Shown: positions 20,801 through 31,740, counted from the first letter of the stretch. The stretch is DNA of 64,000 nucleotides from Spisula solida (GCA_947247005.1 OX365950.1:51808761-51872760); one strand, 5' to 3'. The notes: a model not told the origin generated them from the sequence alone. Numbers and translations: made by a program.

Positions 20801-21210
20801 TTATGTATTGTTATATGCAGATGAAGTCAATCTCCCAAATTTCATTATGTCTGACTCGGACAGTCCCATTAAAGCTAGGTGCGTAGCCCTACCTATGCGG
20901 AAGCTATGAGTTTTAACGTTTGAATGATTGTACTGAGAACAGTCAATGCATGTTTTCAATACTGTTGCAAACTGGTATCTGGTCACTACAGACCCGTTGC
21001 TATGAGTAAAAAGCGGACTGGTTTGATTTGATTTATGAATAAGGTACTTCGGTAATGAATGAACAGGGCATATGGTTCCATTACGCTCGCATGATAACTT
21101 TAAAACCACCAGATTACCACGTTGATTAGTTCTAAACCTGCTTATAGTAATGAAGACGTGTTTATTACGTACATCGATTCCAAGGGTCAATCTAGTATGC
21201 TTCAATCAAG
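20801..21210 (-). pseudogene. Tyrosine recombinase (integrase) C-terminal half
   Basis: Would integrate circular cDNA by site-specific recombination. Visible: KTHSFRIGRATHLALMGLSE, which holds the H-x-x-R catalytic pair, then IMKFGRLTSSAYNNT and a stop. The nucleophilic Tyr expected just after is lost, consistent with a one-base deletion at that point. Upstream, CPVHSLPKYL and SPLFTHSNG match the usual spacing of DIRS-type recombinases. The N-terminal half with the first catalytic Arg is absent: sequence passes straight from the RT connection region (CRAIPIGRPFCKRFINATCG) into LTLGIDV within a few dozen bases, indicating an internal deletion. Confidence 0.8.
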
Positions 21211-21224
21211 GGACGTAATACTGC

Positions 21225-22797
21225 TTAACGCCACATGTGGCATTTATAAAGCGCTTACAAAAGGGTCTACCTATAGGAATTGCCCGGCATCAAAAGTTAA
21301 AGGACCCAATAAGTGATTGTATGACTCTCAAGCTTACTTTTCGTTGCGAGAGAACGTGCTCGATTTTTTGAATAACTTCCGTTACTTTCTCGAGTGGTAT
21401 CCGAACCTGCATTTTAATCGAATCGAGCTCTAAACCCAGGAAAATAATAATTTGAGTCGGGCCTGCGGTTTCTTCGTCCGCAAGCGGAACGCCTAGTTCG
21501 TCCATGATTGATTTGAATAATGCCATCAACTCCTTACAAGACTTGTATGTTTTTTCACCCCCTAAAAAATCGTCCAGATAGTGTATTAATTTTGATTTTA
21601 ACACAAAACTCCAGGAAGGTTGAAAGTTTTTCGAATAAACACAGAGAAATGCCACAGCCGATTGGAAGGGCTTTATCAAAGAAAATTTTGTCTTCAACCA
21701 TAATTCCGAACAATTTAAAATCATGCGGATTAATTGGTAGTAAACGGAACGCGTTTTTTATATCCGACTTAAACAGGTAACAATTTTTTCCCAGCTCCTG
21801 TATAATATGAATTGCTTGGTCGAATTCCGTGTATTTAACAGAACATAATTTTGGGTCAATAAAGTCGTTGATCGATGACCCTTCTGGGTAAGAAAGCTGG
21901 TGTATCCACCTAAATTCCCCGGGTGTTTTCTTTGGTACCACACCAATCGGTGATATTTGAATGTTTTTAAACGGACTAATTGTTAGCGGGCCAGCCACAC
22001 GACCTGCATTGATTTCTTTTTGTAACTTTTGCATAACAATCTCATGTAACTGTCTACCCGACAACACATTCTTTGAAAAGCGTTCCCCACGTGGACCAGT
22101 ATAATTCAACCGAAAGCCGTGTGTAAAACCTTCAAACAGTATAGATGCGTCACGAGAATTATAACCTGACAGCCAGAATCTTAAAGATTGGATATTGATA
22201 GGTGAAGGGGCTAGTTGTAATTGATTATCTGTAGACGCGGGTGTGTTATTATTTTCTATAAAACATCGTTGACCACGGAAATGGTTATATCCTCGCCCTC
22301 TGTAAGGGCGGCGACATCGAAAAGTATTTCCATTAGCTCCTTGGTGGGTATTAAGACCAGCATTATATGTTTGCGATTGACCGGAATTATTTGAGGTAGC
22401 CTGTTTGTGCACGGTGCCAGAAGGAGCGGACTTAGTACCCGTAAGGCAGTTCAAAAGGTTGTGCATGTCGCCACAACTAATGCATGCATGCTTATACCTA
22501 CAGTTCGGCCAGCTACATGAACCTTTATTAAAGGCTATACATATGTTAGGTAATAGATGATTTTGCTTCTGTGGTTCGACCCCAGATTGTTTAAAGTTAT
22601 ATGTATATGGCTTTTGTGACAAACACCAATACCACATTAATGACTGACCACGACGCCGGTGTAGTGGCCTGGCGAAGGCGAAACTGCTGGTCGTATATTT
22701 TCCAAAATTGACCCCCTTGGCGGGATGCACATTCACGTATAACATAAAAGTAATGCAACAGTTCATGTATCTTGGACGGATGTGTGGATACATAAAT
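21225..22797 (-). pseudogene. Zinc-finger region and reverse transcriptase of the retrotransposon
   Basis: Open from 22793 to 21555 and, after a frameshift around 21600, in another frame to 21290. Near the N-terminus CIAFNKGSCSWPNCRYKHAC followed by CGDMHNLLNC is the Cys/His cluster that closes Gag in DIRS/Ngaro elements. RT blocks follow: INAGRVAGP, SPIGVVPKK, FRWIHQLSYP, LFKSDIKNAFRLLPI (first catalytic Asp) and LPIGCGISLCLFEKLS. After the shift comes IHYLDDFLGG, the YxDD catalytic box, then IIFLGLELD. RNase H should come next but is deleted. The right edge (22797) is where the DNA transposon entered. Confidence 0.85.
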
Positions 22798-22798
22798 A

Positions 22799-23666
22799 CA
22801 GTAGAACTTCGATGCCTCGAACAGTACTTGCCTCGAACACCCTAGATGCCTCGAACTAGTTCTTCGGTCCCGTCAAAATTCCTTCTTTATTCATATGGTA
22901 AACAGTAGATGACTCGAACAGTATCTAGGTCGAACACTCGAACTGATTGGACTGTCCCTTGCTATGATTTACCCGTAGATGAGTCGAACAATACAAGTGT
23001 TCGCACCTTTTATTGACTGTTGATATCCATTGTCCGAACGCGGGTAGTCGGCGACAAGTTGTGATAATTACTGTACCAAACAATTAAACAATTGTTTGTG
23101 TTCGACTTCATTGTATAACACGTTTTTAAACATTTATACGTCCATTAAATGGATAATGAAGGCCGTCCAGGAAATTGTAACTTATTTATTTTTAAACAAA
23201 TCGGAATAAAATAATCTTTTTTCAACGTTTGTCAAAAGAATCTGTTACATTTCCATTTATTGATTTGTAGTCGAACTTGACCCAGGACATGATGATAGTA
23301 TGGTATGTGGCTCGCAGCTTAATTTTTATACTCTTATATAAATATGCTGTTTAACAAGAAACCTTACACGCGTGAACACTCGAAGAGCTTGTAGGAGATA
23401 AGTCAGATTTCATGTCAATTTGGTAAACGGTAAACCTATATTGTTTCATTATTGTTATTAATATAATTACAAAAAAATATAGACCTATATTAATTATACC
23501 CATAAATTATGCAATATACACACACAATTTGTAAATTTACACGTACCGACATGAGTTCGAACTTATACCCATGCATATTCTTGGATACCATAGATGCCTC
23601 GAACACCCTAGATGCCTCGAACTATTTTCCCGGTCCGAAGGTAGTTCGAGGCATCGAAGTTCTAGA
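22799..23666. mobile_element. 868-bp pogo/mariner-like element inserted in Gag
   Basis: AACTTCGATGCCTCGAAC at 22805-22822 and its exact reverse complement at 23644-23661; the outer ends CAGTAGAAC and GTTCTAGA are imperfect and are flanked by TA (22797-22798, 23667-23668). Near both ends the motif ACCCTAGATGCCTCGAACTA also occurs in the same orientation. No transposase frame. Gag coding resumes on both sides (SDAFIVY on one, MYPHIRPRYM on the other), which shows the insertion came after the retrotransposon. Confidence 0.8.
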
Positions 23667-23669
23667 TAT

Positions 23670-24316
23670 ATATACAATGAACGCGTCTGACCAGCGTTCA
23701 ATCGTTCCGATATCGTCTTTACATACCAAACGTTCCATCGGTATTAAGTTTAAGCGTACTACCAGAATAAATCTCGTCAAGCTCCACCGCACCCTTTATC
23801 AGCAAAGCAATATTTACGTCCTCTCCCTTACATTTGATTTGTTTTAAAGCAGAGGGTACATGTAGAGTTATGTCGTACTGAGCGACACATGTCAGCTCAT
23901 GACCCTCGTGGAACATGGTTACAACATTTTGAGCTTCATTGAACACATTAGCACTTGTTTGCGATACAGGTAAACCTGTACCGCTATCCGACAGCAACAT
24001 ATAGTTGGCATTTGCAAACGGCTGGGACTGAGTAAAAGCAGCGCTAGACGAAGAATTGTTTAGACAAGGAGTATTTACGGAGCCCTTATTGGTGTTGCTG
24101 TCAGCACCAGCATCAATGCTAATACCAACATTAGTAGGTTCTTGCTCAGAATGAACTTGAGCCAAACAAATATTTGGTCAAAGTCAATAATATTAGTATT
24201 AGTACCTCGACTTGGCTCTGTACCGTCGTCCAATGCCGGTCTTGCTCTCGTTGACCTGGCCCTCGTCCAATGTCGTCTCCAGCCCGCCTTTTCTGTCCTT
24301 TACCGCGACCCGGCAT
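23670..24316 (-). pseudogene. Gag-like N-terminal region of the retrotransposon
   Basis: Starts at ATG 24316 with MPGRGKGQKRRAGDD, a basic start typical of such Gag proteins. The frame changes near 24170 into VHSEQEPTNVG and continues as a Ser/Asn-rich then more conserved stretch (NVVTMFHEGHEL, IALLIKGAVELD) to 23719, where a further shift leads into KDDIGTIERWSDAFIVY and then the inserted DNA transposon. It would form the RNA-packaging particle. The 52-bp GTACTAATACT...CTCAAG stretch at the first frame change has intron-like ends, but splicing there does not restore the following frame. Confidence 0.65.
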
Positions 24317-24420
24317 GATACATTGATGCAATAATTTTTAATCAGCTCAAAAATATAACTTTCGTCGTTGCTGTTCGAATGGCAAGTGAGCGTACGTGTC
24401 AAACCATGTGATCTTAACGC

Positions 24421-24824
24421 TCGTTGAATATCGTAGTCACGCGAGAGTTACTATGACGACCACATTGCGTCGCCAGGTAGCGACTAAAGGACAATGTGTA
24501 TACACCCGGCGACCACGTGAATTTCCTGTAGTAAATTAGAATAATTCATAGGTGAATTAATCTTCATTATGTCTTATTTCTGTATTAAAGGTAAATAGTC
24601 GGATATGAGGTCAGAAAGGAGCTCGGTGCCGCTCAAATGGTAACCCTTGGAATGACGTCACGTGACGGCCTGTGTCACCCACCCATTACATGAATAAAAC
24701 TATGTTATAGGTGCATTTGGACGGAGATATCCTACATTGAATAATGTTAATTTGCTTTTGAGCCTTGCTGACAAAACAAAATTACTAGATGAAAAGTCCA
24801 CGAATATATTGATCACCCCTCGTA
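24421..24824. other. Right end of the 9.9-kb composite
   Basis: GC-richer sequence with TGACGTCACGTGACGG (24653-24668: a CRE overlapping an E-box), then the right TIR. A CRE (15055-15062) also lies within the first 150 bp of the left end. Confidence 0.4.
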
Positions 24825-25439
24825 TATTAAAAGTCAGACTAATAAATGAGTTTTAGCGTTGCGGGTCATACACCTTGTCGTACTTTATGAGCTGTGTTAT
24901 ATTATCAAAATGTACTGGTCGTCTTATCGTTGCCAGTGGAATGTGTAGTTTATTATATACATTAAGACCTACAGCGTTTGGAGATTGTTTGCTCTGAAAT
25001 ATCTTATTTCTTGATTTTTTCTTATTTCAAACAGAATAATGTAGCACGACAGTACTATATTTAAACAATGATCTAGTTTCCGTCTCAGAAACATTGTCCC
25101 AAAGCAACATGCACTAACATATGCTGTGAAATGTATACAACAGGAGGTATGAAATTGTACTTAATAACAAACCACAGCTTTCCAGGCGAATTCGAAACAT
25201 CATAATTTTGTAGATTTGTCTTGGCTATGCATATGTATATGTCCAATGGCACACTTAAGACACCATAAATGAAATTAAAAAACAAAAACGATCCAATCTC
25301 GAGTAAGGTGAATGCAAAATGATAGAAAAGAAAACGCATAGGGTAAGCATGTACCAAATACTTATCTTCCAATAGACACAATCAGCTGAACTATAACCTC
25401 GAAGAAATTAATAAACCAAATGTCTCATTACTAACTTGT

Positions 25440-25685
25440 ATGTAAACTTTACTTTCTTTATTCATATTCGTCATCGGTTATGTAAACATATTTATCGTTG
25501 TTTCCGATGAAACAATATAAACAAAACAGAAAGCTGAGGGGAATAGGTGCATGTAATTCATAACTTTTAGGTAAACTTTACTTTCTATATTCATATTCGT
25601 CATCGGGTATGTAGACAGATTTATCGTAGATTTCGATGAAACAATACAAACAAACTGAAAGCCAAGGGGAAAAGGTGCATGTAAT
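25440..25685 (+). repeat. Two direct units of about 125 bp in duplication copy I
   Basis: TAAACTTTACTTTCT..ATTCATATTCGTCATCGG occurs at about 25442 and 25570, each unit ending in AGGTGCATGTAAT. Copy II (37892-38010) has one unit, most like the second, so the doubling (or loss) followed the segmental duplication. Confidence 0.75.
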
Positions 25686-26229
25686 CAGAATAGATAATAC
25701 AATAATATGTTTTTATGTGGACTTGTACCAAGACAATTTACAATGTCTAGCCGATTAGATATAGCAAATCTCATATTCATAATTGCTTACTGCAACTGTC
25801 AAAACTGTTGATATTACTTCCAAATAGTCAGACAATTAGGTAGATGTGTTCATGGCTAATAAGATGCAGACACAACTAATGTGTAGACATATTTTACTAT
25901 ACTTACAACTGTTTAACACATAAATGACAACGGCACGCGAACTAACCGCACTTGAACTGTGGTTTCATATTATTTCATCGGCACATGTAATACATGATTG
26001 CAGGGATATTCCTGTTGGAAAAAGCTCAAGAATAAGGCCGCCGATAAGGAAACAAGAACTGGATCAAAATGTACTGAACCATTAAAGACCTGTGTCAAAC
26101 TTGCCTGTCATTACTGAAGTCATTGAAAAGGTAGCCGATGATCAACTTGAAGATCACTTAATCATCATCAAAACGGAAAATCATAGAAATAGAATATAGC
26201 CCATTAAAATTTACAGAAAATGTTCTACT

Positions 26230-26345
26230 CCTTGTGCAAAATGTGCAAATTGACATCCTTATCCCCGTTCACAGCATATATATTGTACGGGTTATGCTTG
26301 ATTTATCTCCAGCATTTGACACAATGTTATCTCTGCATATTTATC
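26230..26345 (+). pseudogene. LINE reverse transcriptase fossil in duplication copy I
   Basis: GTTATGCTTGATTTATCTCC..GCATTTGACACA translates VMLDLSPAFDT, the conserved D-L-S-x-A-F-D-T block of non-LTR reverse transcriptases. Frames are otherwise broken. It is homologous to the fragment at 38287-38574. Confidence 0.6.
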
Positions 26346-27059
26346 GTTCGCATGTTTTCGACATTTAAAATCAGTATATGATGTAATTAATATGTGCATA
26401 TACACTATAATAAATTGCCTAATGGTCACATAACCCAGTATCTAATTGACAATGTCACAATAGAAAATCAATACCGTTTTGATGAGCAGAAACCTACTAT
26501 GCACGCCAGGTGCCTGTGTCTCATTGGCGGGAACATATACGACTGTGGAATGTTGTTACAAACTCTTTAAGTCAAACGCGTAACTCTCTTAACTCTGACA
26601 TTTCTGAAAGGCGATGCAACGGCCATCATTGACTGACTTTAAACTTGTAAAGACACAATGACCTCCACTATCGTAACGTAAGGCATCAGTCAGTTTTTGC
26701 TCATCTGTCAAACGCTGCAACGTTTCCTATGGTTAAAATGATTCTTTTTCGTGGTTAATTGCATCCCAAACCAGTTATTGGAAGACCTTCATGGAATGTG
26801 TCAGGGTATTAAAGAAGACGGAAACATGAAGAGAGTTGGTACATGGGTCAAAATAAATATTGATCAAAATGTTATGGGATGTGAATGTTAGTGAAATTAC
26901 CAAACCGTGTATAACATTGCCTACTAACTGTCAGTTTAAGCGGTAAGAAAATGCTGACCGGAAGTGGATGCATATAGTACCAACATGTTAACGTACCGGT
27001 AATCATGGCTGATCTTACTCGAAAGCACTCTGAAAGTCTAGTAGGTGTGTAAGCATGTA

Positions 27060-28395
27060 CGAGGGCCACTTCAAAAGTATTAATCAGTGACCAACAGTAC
27101 GTTTATTATTATATCAATGTGTATAAAAGTGGACACTTTCTGAAACATACAACCTTTGCCTAGCAAACCAATAAAGCCATATTGCAATCGGTAAAATATC
27201 CATTCACCCATATGACATTAAACCAATAGGGGTATGAAGCACTGGAATTGCGAGAAAATAAGGTATATTAATAGACGTGAGGGTTGATATAAATGGTTAT
27301 AATTTCTATAATCTTTATCCGATTGATACGAAATTTGCAGATTTCATGCACCGTATACTTGTTTAACTAGTGCTGAATCAACATTATTGTTTGGACAGTC
27401 TACGTGTATTTAAGTTTACAAGGAATCTGCCATGTACGAAATACTCCAAAAACTGCATTTTGCTGGGACTATACCCTATACGTTGTTGCTGCATTGTACT
27501 ACTGTACGTCTTAACTGAAAAAGTCAAACGTGTAGCTTTTTTACACATTTATATATGTTACTATCTTTAACATGATGAATAAGTCCTGAATTATTCATAT
27601 TTTGTTTTTTACTACAGGCGAAAGGCTATGATCACGTGACCAAAAAATACATATTTTAGATTTATGACATATCCTTAATAAATAATACAGAAAACAAAAA
27701 TAAAAACACATTATAGTAATTTTATATAAGAAGAATTACATAAAATGGACAACAGGTGTGCATTTTCTTTGTTTATCATAAATAGGGGTATAACATTACC
27801 CCACCCACTTTTTAAAAGTTGGGCTCGAACATAAAATGTGGTTGTTAAAAATAAAATTGAGGTAAAAATGATTAAAATCGTCCGACAAATGAAACTACAT
27901 ATAATAATATAGAAAAATTGACATATTAAGAATAAATTAATGTTTATTTACGTAGTATATATCTATTATTATTTAGGGTGTAAGTGTGGTATTTTGAGTC
28001 TCTGATGTGACTTGTTTATATTGCTATAGTTTGATAATAATTTACTGTTTTCAAAATTATGGATTGCCATTTAAGAGTACAATGATATATATTGCAAATG
28101 CTATCAATTTAATTTCAATAAGCCTGAATGCAATTTGACAACAACGCTAAGAAATAGTATGAGCCCATATAACACAATTTTCTTACGTATTTATGAGACA
28201 TTCTTTGCCCAGTGCTTTAAACCATGTCCAATATGAATATCAATAAAATGGATATGCTTTCATATTAAATGATGAAAAGACAACGAATGTCTAGCTCAGA
28301 GAATTGCTCTTTAAGATAGTGTACACTTTTTATATGGTCAGAGGCAATGATGTTGATTTATCGCCCACTGAATAATACTTTTTAAATGGCCCTCG
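27060..28395. mobile_element. 1.34-kb TA-flanked TIR element
   Basis: Left end CGAGGGCCACTTCAAAAGTA, right end (inverted) CGAGGGCCATTTAAAAAGTA, both continuing TT.ATCAGTG or TTATTCAGTG, about 30 bp with few mismatches. TA at 27058-27059 and 28396-28397. Absent from copy II near 39642. No intact transposase. The ends suggest a Tc1/mariner-group element distinct from the CGAGGGGTGATC family. Confidence 0.75.
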
Positions 28396-28704
28396 TACAT
28401 ACAAATTTAAGGCAAATCTCTAACATAGTTGCGTTTTAACCGGCCAAGTGTTTATTAGTAGTTCGCAACCTAAGCTGAACCTAAGTTTGTTGATGCGCGA
28501 TCGTTAATCCGTATAAAAATTTTGTGTTCAATTCCCTATGGCTTGGTTACTGTTAAGTATGGTACAAGACAAGACAATCTAATTATACGGGTTAGTAAAT
28601 TCATATTATCCACTGTAATGACGAGTATTACAGTCCAGAAACAGCTGCTATTATCTATATGATTGACCAAACACCGTGTCAAATGTATAAGTTGTTTGCG
28701 AAAT

Positions 28705-29841
28705 ATGTACACGCAAATTTAAGAGTTTACCCCATTTTAGTAAAACCGAACCCAGGTCCATCAAGTGTTATATATCTTAAGAACTCTATATACGTAAAAG
28801 TCTCCAATTATTCTCAGACCGTGAGAAATGTTCATTAAAAAGATACAATCTGGTGTTGTTAACCAATTAGCAGTGTTGATAAATGTATTTACATTTAGAA
28901 ATCAGTTCTTGTTTCCAAGTAAAAATCATTACAAGACACCAGAATAACCAGTAATAATGAAGTACCCATGGTGACCAGACTTGTCTAGGAAAACATTTAC
29001 TCCAAGGATTCATTTATACATTTGAGTGGTGCCAATGTGTCGTTCACATCGTAAATTACATTTAAAAAATGCTGTAAATTCTACGGAACTCGTTACGTGA
29101 CGTCGTCAATAATATTGTATCAAACAGTATTTGACTCAAATCTACAGAACACGTTTAGTGACATCATACATTAGGGATGTACACGTTGCATTAAAAATAG
29201 GGAGGTATGCGGACGTGTGCAACTCTTGTATGTGAACGTGTTGCGAGACACAAAGTACCAGTGCCAAAATCAAAATCAAGTGCCAGTTGAAACATGATCT
29301 CTGTGTTGTTATAGAGAATTTGACATGAAACTGACCTTTATGCATGAATATATTACAATGTTCTCCCGCTGAATATATAAATTTCCGCGAGCAAATCGTG
29401 CAATATCGGTCCAATAGATTGGTGTTTGTATTACAACTTGAGCGTCTTCGTGATACTTTCCGATGGTGAAAACATACAACCGGAATTATACGTATAGACT
29501 ATAAATCAGCTGTTAAATTATGCTAATAAAAGTTCGAGAGTCGTGTCAAATTCTCTGGACTATAAACCTGACTAAACATGTATTGACAGTCATGGAGACA
29601 TGTTGGAAATATTTATTTATTGCAAATATTGTTTGTTTCAATGACTCCAAGTGTGACACTGTACACCCATATACTGTATCAGTCTGAATTTAATTGTTAA
29701 TATAACTAAAGACATTGATTCTAAGGAATGATGTGTTTCCGTGTAAAACAGCTTGGTGTTTTGATTGGTTAAGAAACTATTTTCTGTATTTGTGTATTGG
29801 ACTACGACATTCAATGTAACATAGTATACATTTATTTATTA
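28705..29841. other. Intergenic, nothing recognised
   Basis: A 90-codon minus frame (29414-29142) has no recognisable domain and no conserved context. Confidence 0.4.
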
Positions 29842-30590
29842 TAGCTTTAATGTCGAGTGAACTTTATGATTATATATATCGTAGCTTCAATGTTGAGTGA
29901 ACTGTTTGGTTTTATATATCGTAGCTTCAATGCCGTGTGCACTGATATGTTATATATATCGTAGCTTCAATGTCGAGTAAATCGATGGTTATATATATCG
30001 TGGCTTCAATGTCGGGGAAACTGTTTGGTTATATATATCGTAGCTTTAATGTTGAGTAAACTGTTTGGTTATATATATCGTAACTTCAATGTTGAGTGAA
30101 CTGTTTGGTTATACATATCGTAGCTTCAAGGTTGAGTGAACTGTTTGGATATATATATCGTAGCTTCCATGTTGAGTAAACTGTTTGGTTATATATATCG
30201 TAGCTTCCATGTTGAGTGAACTGTTTGGTTATATATATCGTAGCTTCAATGTTGAGTAAACTTTATGATTATATATATCATAACTTCAATGTTGAGTAAA
30301 CTTTATGATTATATATATCGTAGCTTCAATGTCGAGTTAACTGTATGGTTATATATATCGTAGCTTCAATGTCGAGTTAACTGTATGGTTATATATATCG
30401 TAGATTCAATGTCGTGTGAACTTTATGGTTATATATATCGTAGCTTCAATGTCGTGTGAACCTTATGGTTATATATATCGTAGCTTCAATGTCGTGTGAA
30501 CTTTATGGCTATATATATCGTAGCCTAAATGTCGTGTGAACATTATGGTTATATATATCGTAGCTTCAATGTCGTGTAAACTTTATGGTA
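29842..30590 (+). repeat. 40-bp minisatellite, about 19 units
   Basis: Unit TAGCTTCAATGTCGAGTGAA plus CTGTTTGGTTATATATATCG with two main variants: GTTGAGTAAACTG in the first half of the array and GTCGTGTGAACTTTATGG in the second, so the array has a left-right gradient. Each unit has one TATATATA. No open frame of interest. Confidence 0.95.
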
Positions 30591-31138
30591 ACCGGTAACC
30601 AACTTTCACATGACAGATTCATTAGGACTACATATTGGCACAATCATTATTATTGATTTTGTGTCCTTTATGGCATTTGCTATATTCTCTGTTGTCTCGG
30701 ATACGTGTTAGTATAATAGCTAACAGAAAAGGTTGAAACTAATTAAATTTTCCACTTTAGAAGAAATGTCGTCTGGAAGGCAATATGGACATATACCATA
30801 GAATATTTCAATAAGTAATGAAATAACACCTTTATTTAACATAGGTCTTCTAGCTATACAACACTTGTATTCAAAAGTTTGTTCGCCTCTGTTTGACCGT
30901 TTCCCTAGACTGGTGCATTGGTCCGAATTTGACTCACGTCACCATATACGGATCTAATTAATACATTTATTCGTTTGGGAACGTGTCTACTGTTTCCCAG
31001 TTATTAACCTAAATCGATTTCTCTGAAACTAATAACTTATACTACTTCAAACAAATAATAACTTGAAAGTATGTGCAAAATGTGACCGCAATAAATGTAA
31101 CTGAAGTATATAAAGAGTACCCATTTAAAGTTTATAAT

Positions 31139-31340
31139 AAGGATGGCAACGGATGCCAAAATCGGTATCCGGATAGCCGGATCGCTATCCTAACGGATAG
31201 ACGGACTCATATTTCATGCCTCAGTATGAGTAGTCGATTTTTTACAAATGATATAACGAATATTCGAATACCAATTTTCTATCCGGATATTTGGAACAGA
31301 AAACGATTATCCGGTTATTCGGATATTCGTTGCCAACCTT
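31139..31340. mobile_element. 202-bp MITE with 10-bp target duplications
   Basis: Ends AAGGATGGCAACG and CGTTGCCAACCTT (12/13 inverted match), flanked on both sides by AGTTTATAAT (31129-31138, 31341-31350). The interior is rich in TATCCGGATA-type palindromes. The 10-bp duplication lies in the range of Mutator-like elements; the superfamily is inference. Confidence 0.85.
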
Positions 31341-31344
31341 AGTT

Positions 31345-31485
31345 TATAATCAGGCATAAGTCCCTACAGCCGTCTGATTAAAACCCGCACGCAATGTGAC
31401 AGAGTGTGTTTAAAATTTTAAAGTATATAATCAGGCATAAGTCCCTTCCACCGTCTGGATAAAACTCACCAGACATTGGGTCGCA
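31345..31485 (+). repeat. Two direct units of about 84 bp
   Basis: TATAATCAGGCATAAGTCCC followed by CCGTCTG(G)AT(T)AAAAC occurs at about 31346 and 31430. The first unit directly abuts the right target duplication of the MITE. Confidence 0.75.
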
Positions 31486-31649
31486 CAATTAGGTGTATCA
31501 CTCGGCGCCGATGGTCGCAACATCACAAAGGTTTTTTACCCTTTTATACAGATGGTGTCCAAAAAGAAAGTATACAATTTCAATGTAAATTTATAAAATC
31601 TCTTCATTCTGATATCGTAAAGAAAATGTACAGATGTGTAGACAAAAGA

Positions 31650-31740
31650 TGTAAGTTTTTTCTGGGACCAGTTTTAAGATTATAACTTGGATATTTTTTA
31701 GAAAAATATGTTTTTACTGAAATTACCTTATTTTGCCCGT
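31650..31740 (-). repeat. Inverted fragment of unit Y
   Basis: GAAATTACCTTATTTTGCCC at the right edge of the first insertion is an inverted, slightly diverged copy of Y sequence at 16853-16880 (32292-32320 in this copy). The insertion therefore involves a local inversion/rearrangement and not just a transposon. Confidence 0.5.

Larger units (their letters stand above)
20200..24420 (-). mobile_element. Decayed Ngaro/DIRS-type tyrosine-recombinase retrotransposon
   Basis: In minus-strand order: Gag N-terminus (24316), Gag body (24170-23670), zinc-finger region plus reverse transcriptase (22797-21225), tyrosine recombinase (21210-20801) and SGNH hydrolase (20720-20215). RT plus tyrosine recombinase defines the DIRS order, and an additional SGNH hydrolase is known from Ngaro elements. 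The copy has at least four frameshifts, lacks RNase H and the recombinase N-terminus, and its Gag is split by a DNA transposon (22799-23666). The split direct repeats expected at Ngaro ends were not located, so the outer limits are approximate. It lies inside the 9.9-kb composite. Confidence 0.85.
14909..24822. mobile_element. 9.9-kb composite bounded by TA-flanked 36-bp TIRs
   Basis: Left end CGAGGGGTGATCAATATATT (then CGAAGACTTTCCTTCTA); the right end reads the same inverted for 22 bp and continues with 11 of 14 matches. TA flanks both ends (14907-14908, 24823-24824). Copy II of the duplication has the uninterrupted site CACCAAATATATTAAAAGTC at 37218-37237, which equals left flank + TA + right flank. 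Only about 340 bp on the left and 250 bp on the right look like original element. The rest is nested material: two X repeats, unit Y, a SINE and a Ngaro-like retrotransposon. TIR start and TA target are typical of the IS630/Tc1/mariner group. No transposase was seen. Confidence 0.8.
13265..28704 (+). repeat. Segmental duplication, copy I (with three insertions)
   Basis: Segments 13265-13594, 14711-14906, 24825-27057 and 28398-28704 align in order with 36665-39988 at roughly 75-85% identity by eye. Anchors: GGCTTGTTGAATGG (13402 and 36771), GATGAGTTTTAGCGTTGCGGGTC (24848 region and 37246 region), ACGGCCATCATTGACTGAC (26620 and 39225) and ATTATACGGGTTAGTAAATT (28575 and 39870). The gaps in copy I are the three transposons listed below; copy II has its own insertions. 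Confidence 0.8.

Noticed and set aside
24170..24225. Short intron in the retrotransposon Gag (GTACTAATACT...CTCAAG)
   Set aside because: Splicing at these sites does not bring the downstream VHSEQEPTNVG frame into phase; a frameshift is simpler.
29842..30590. CRISPR-like array of regular repeats
   Set aside because: The 40-bp units are contiguous without unique spacers, and the genome is animal; the same applies to the arrays at 10106, 56312 and 59876.
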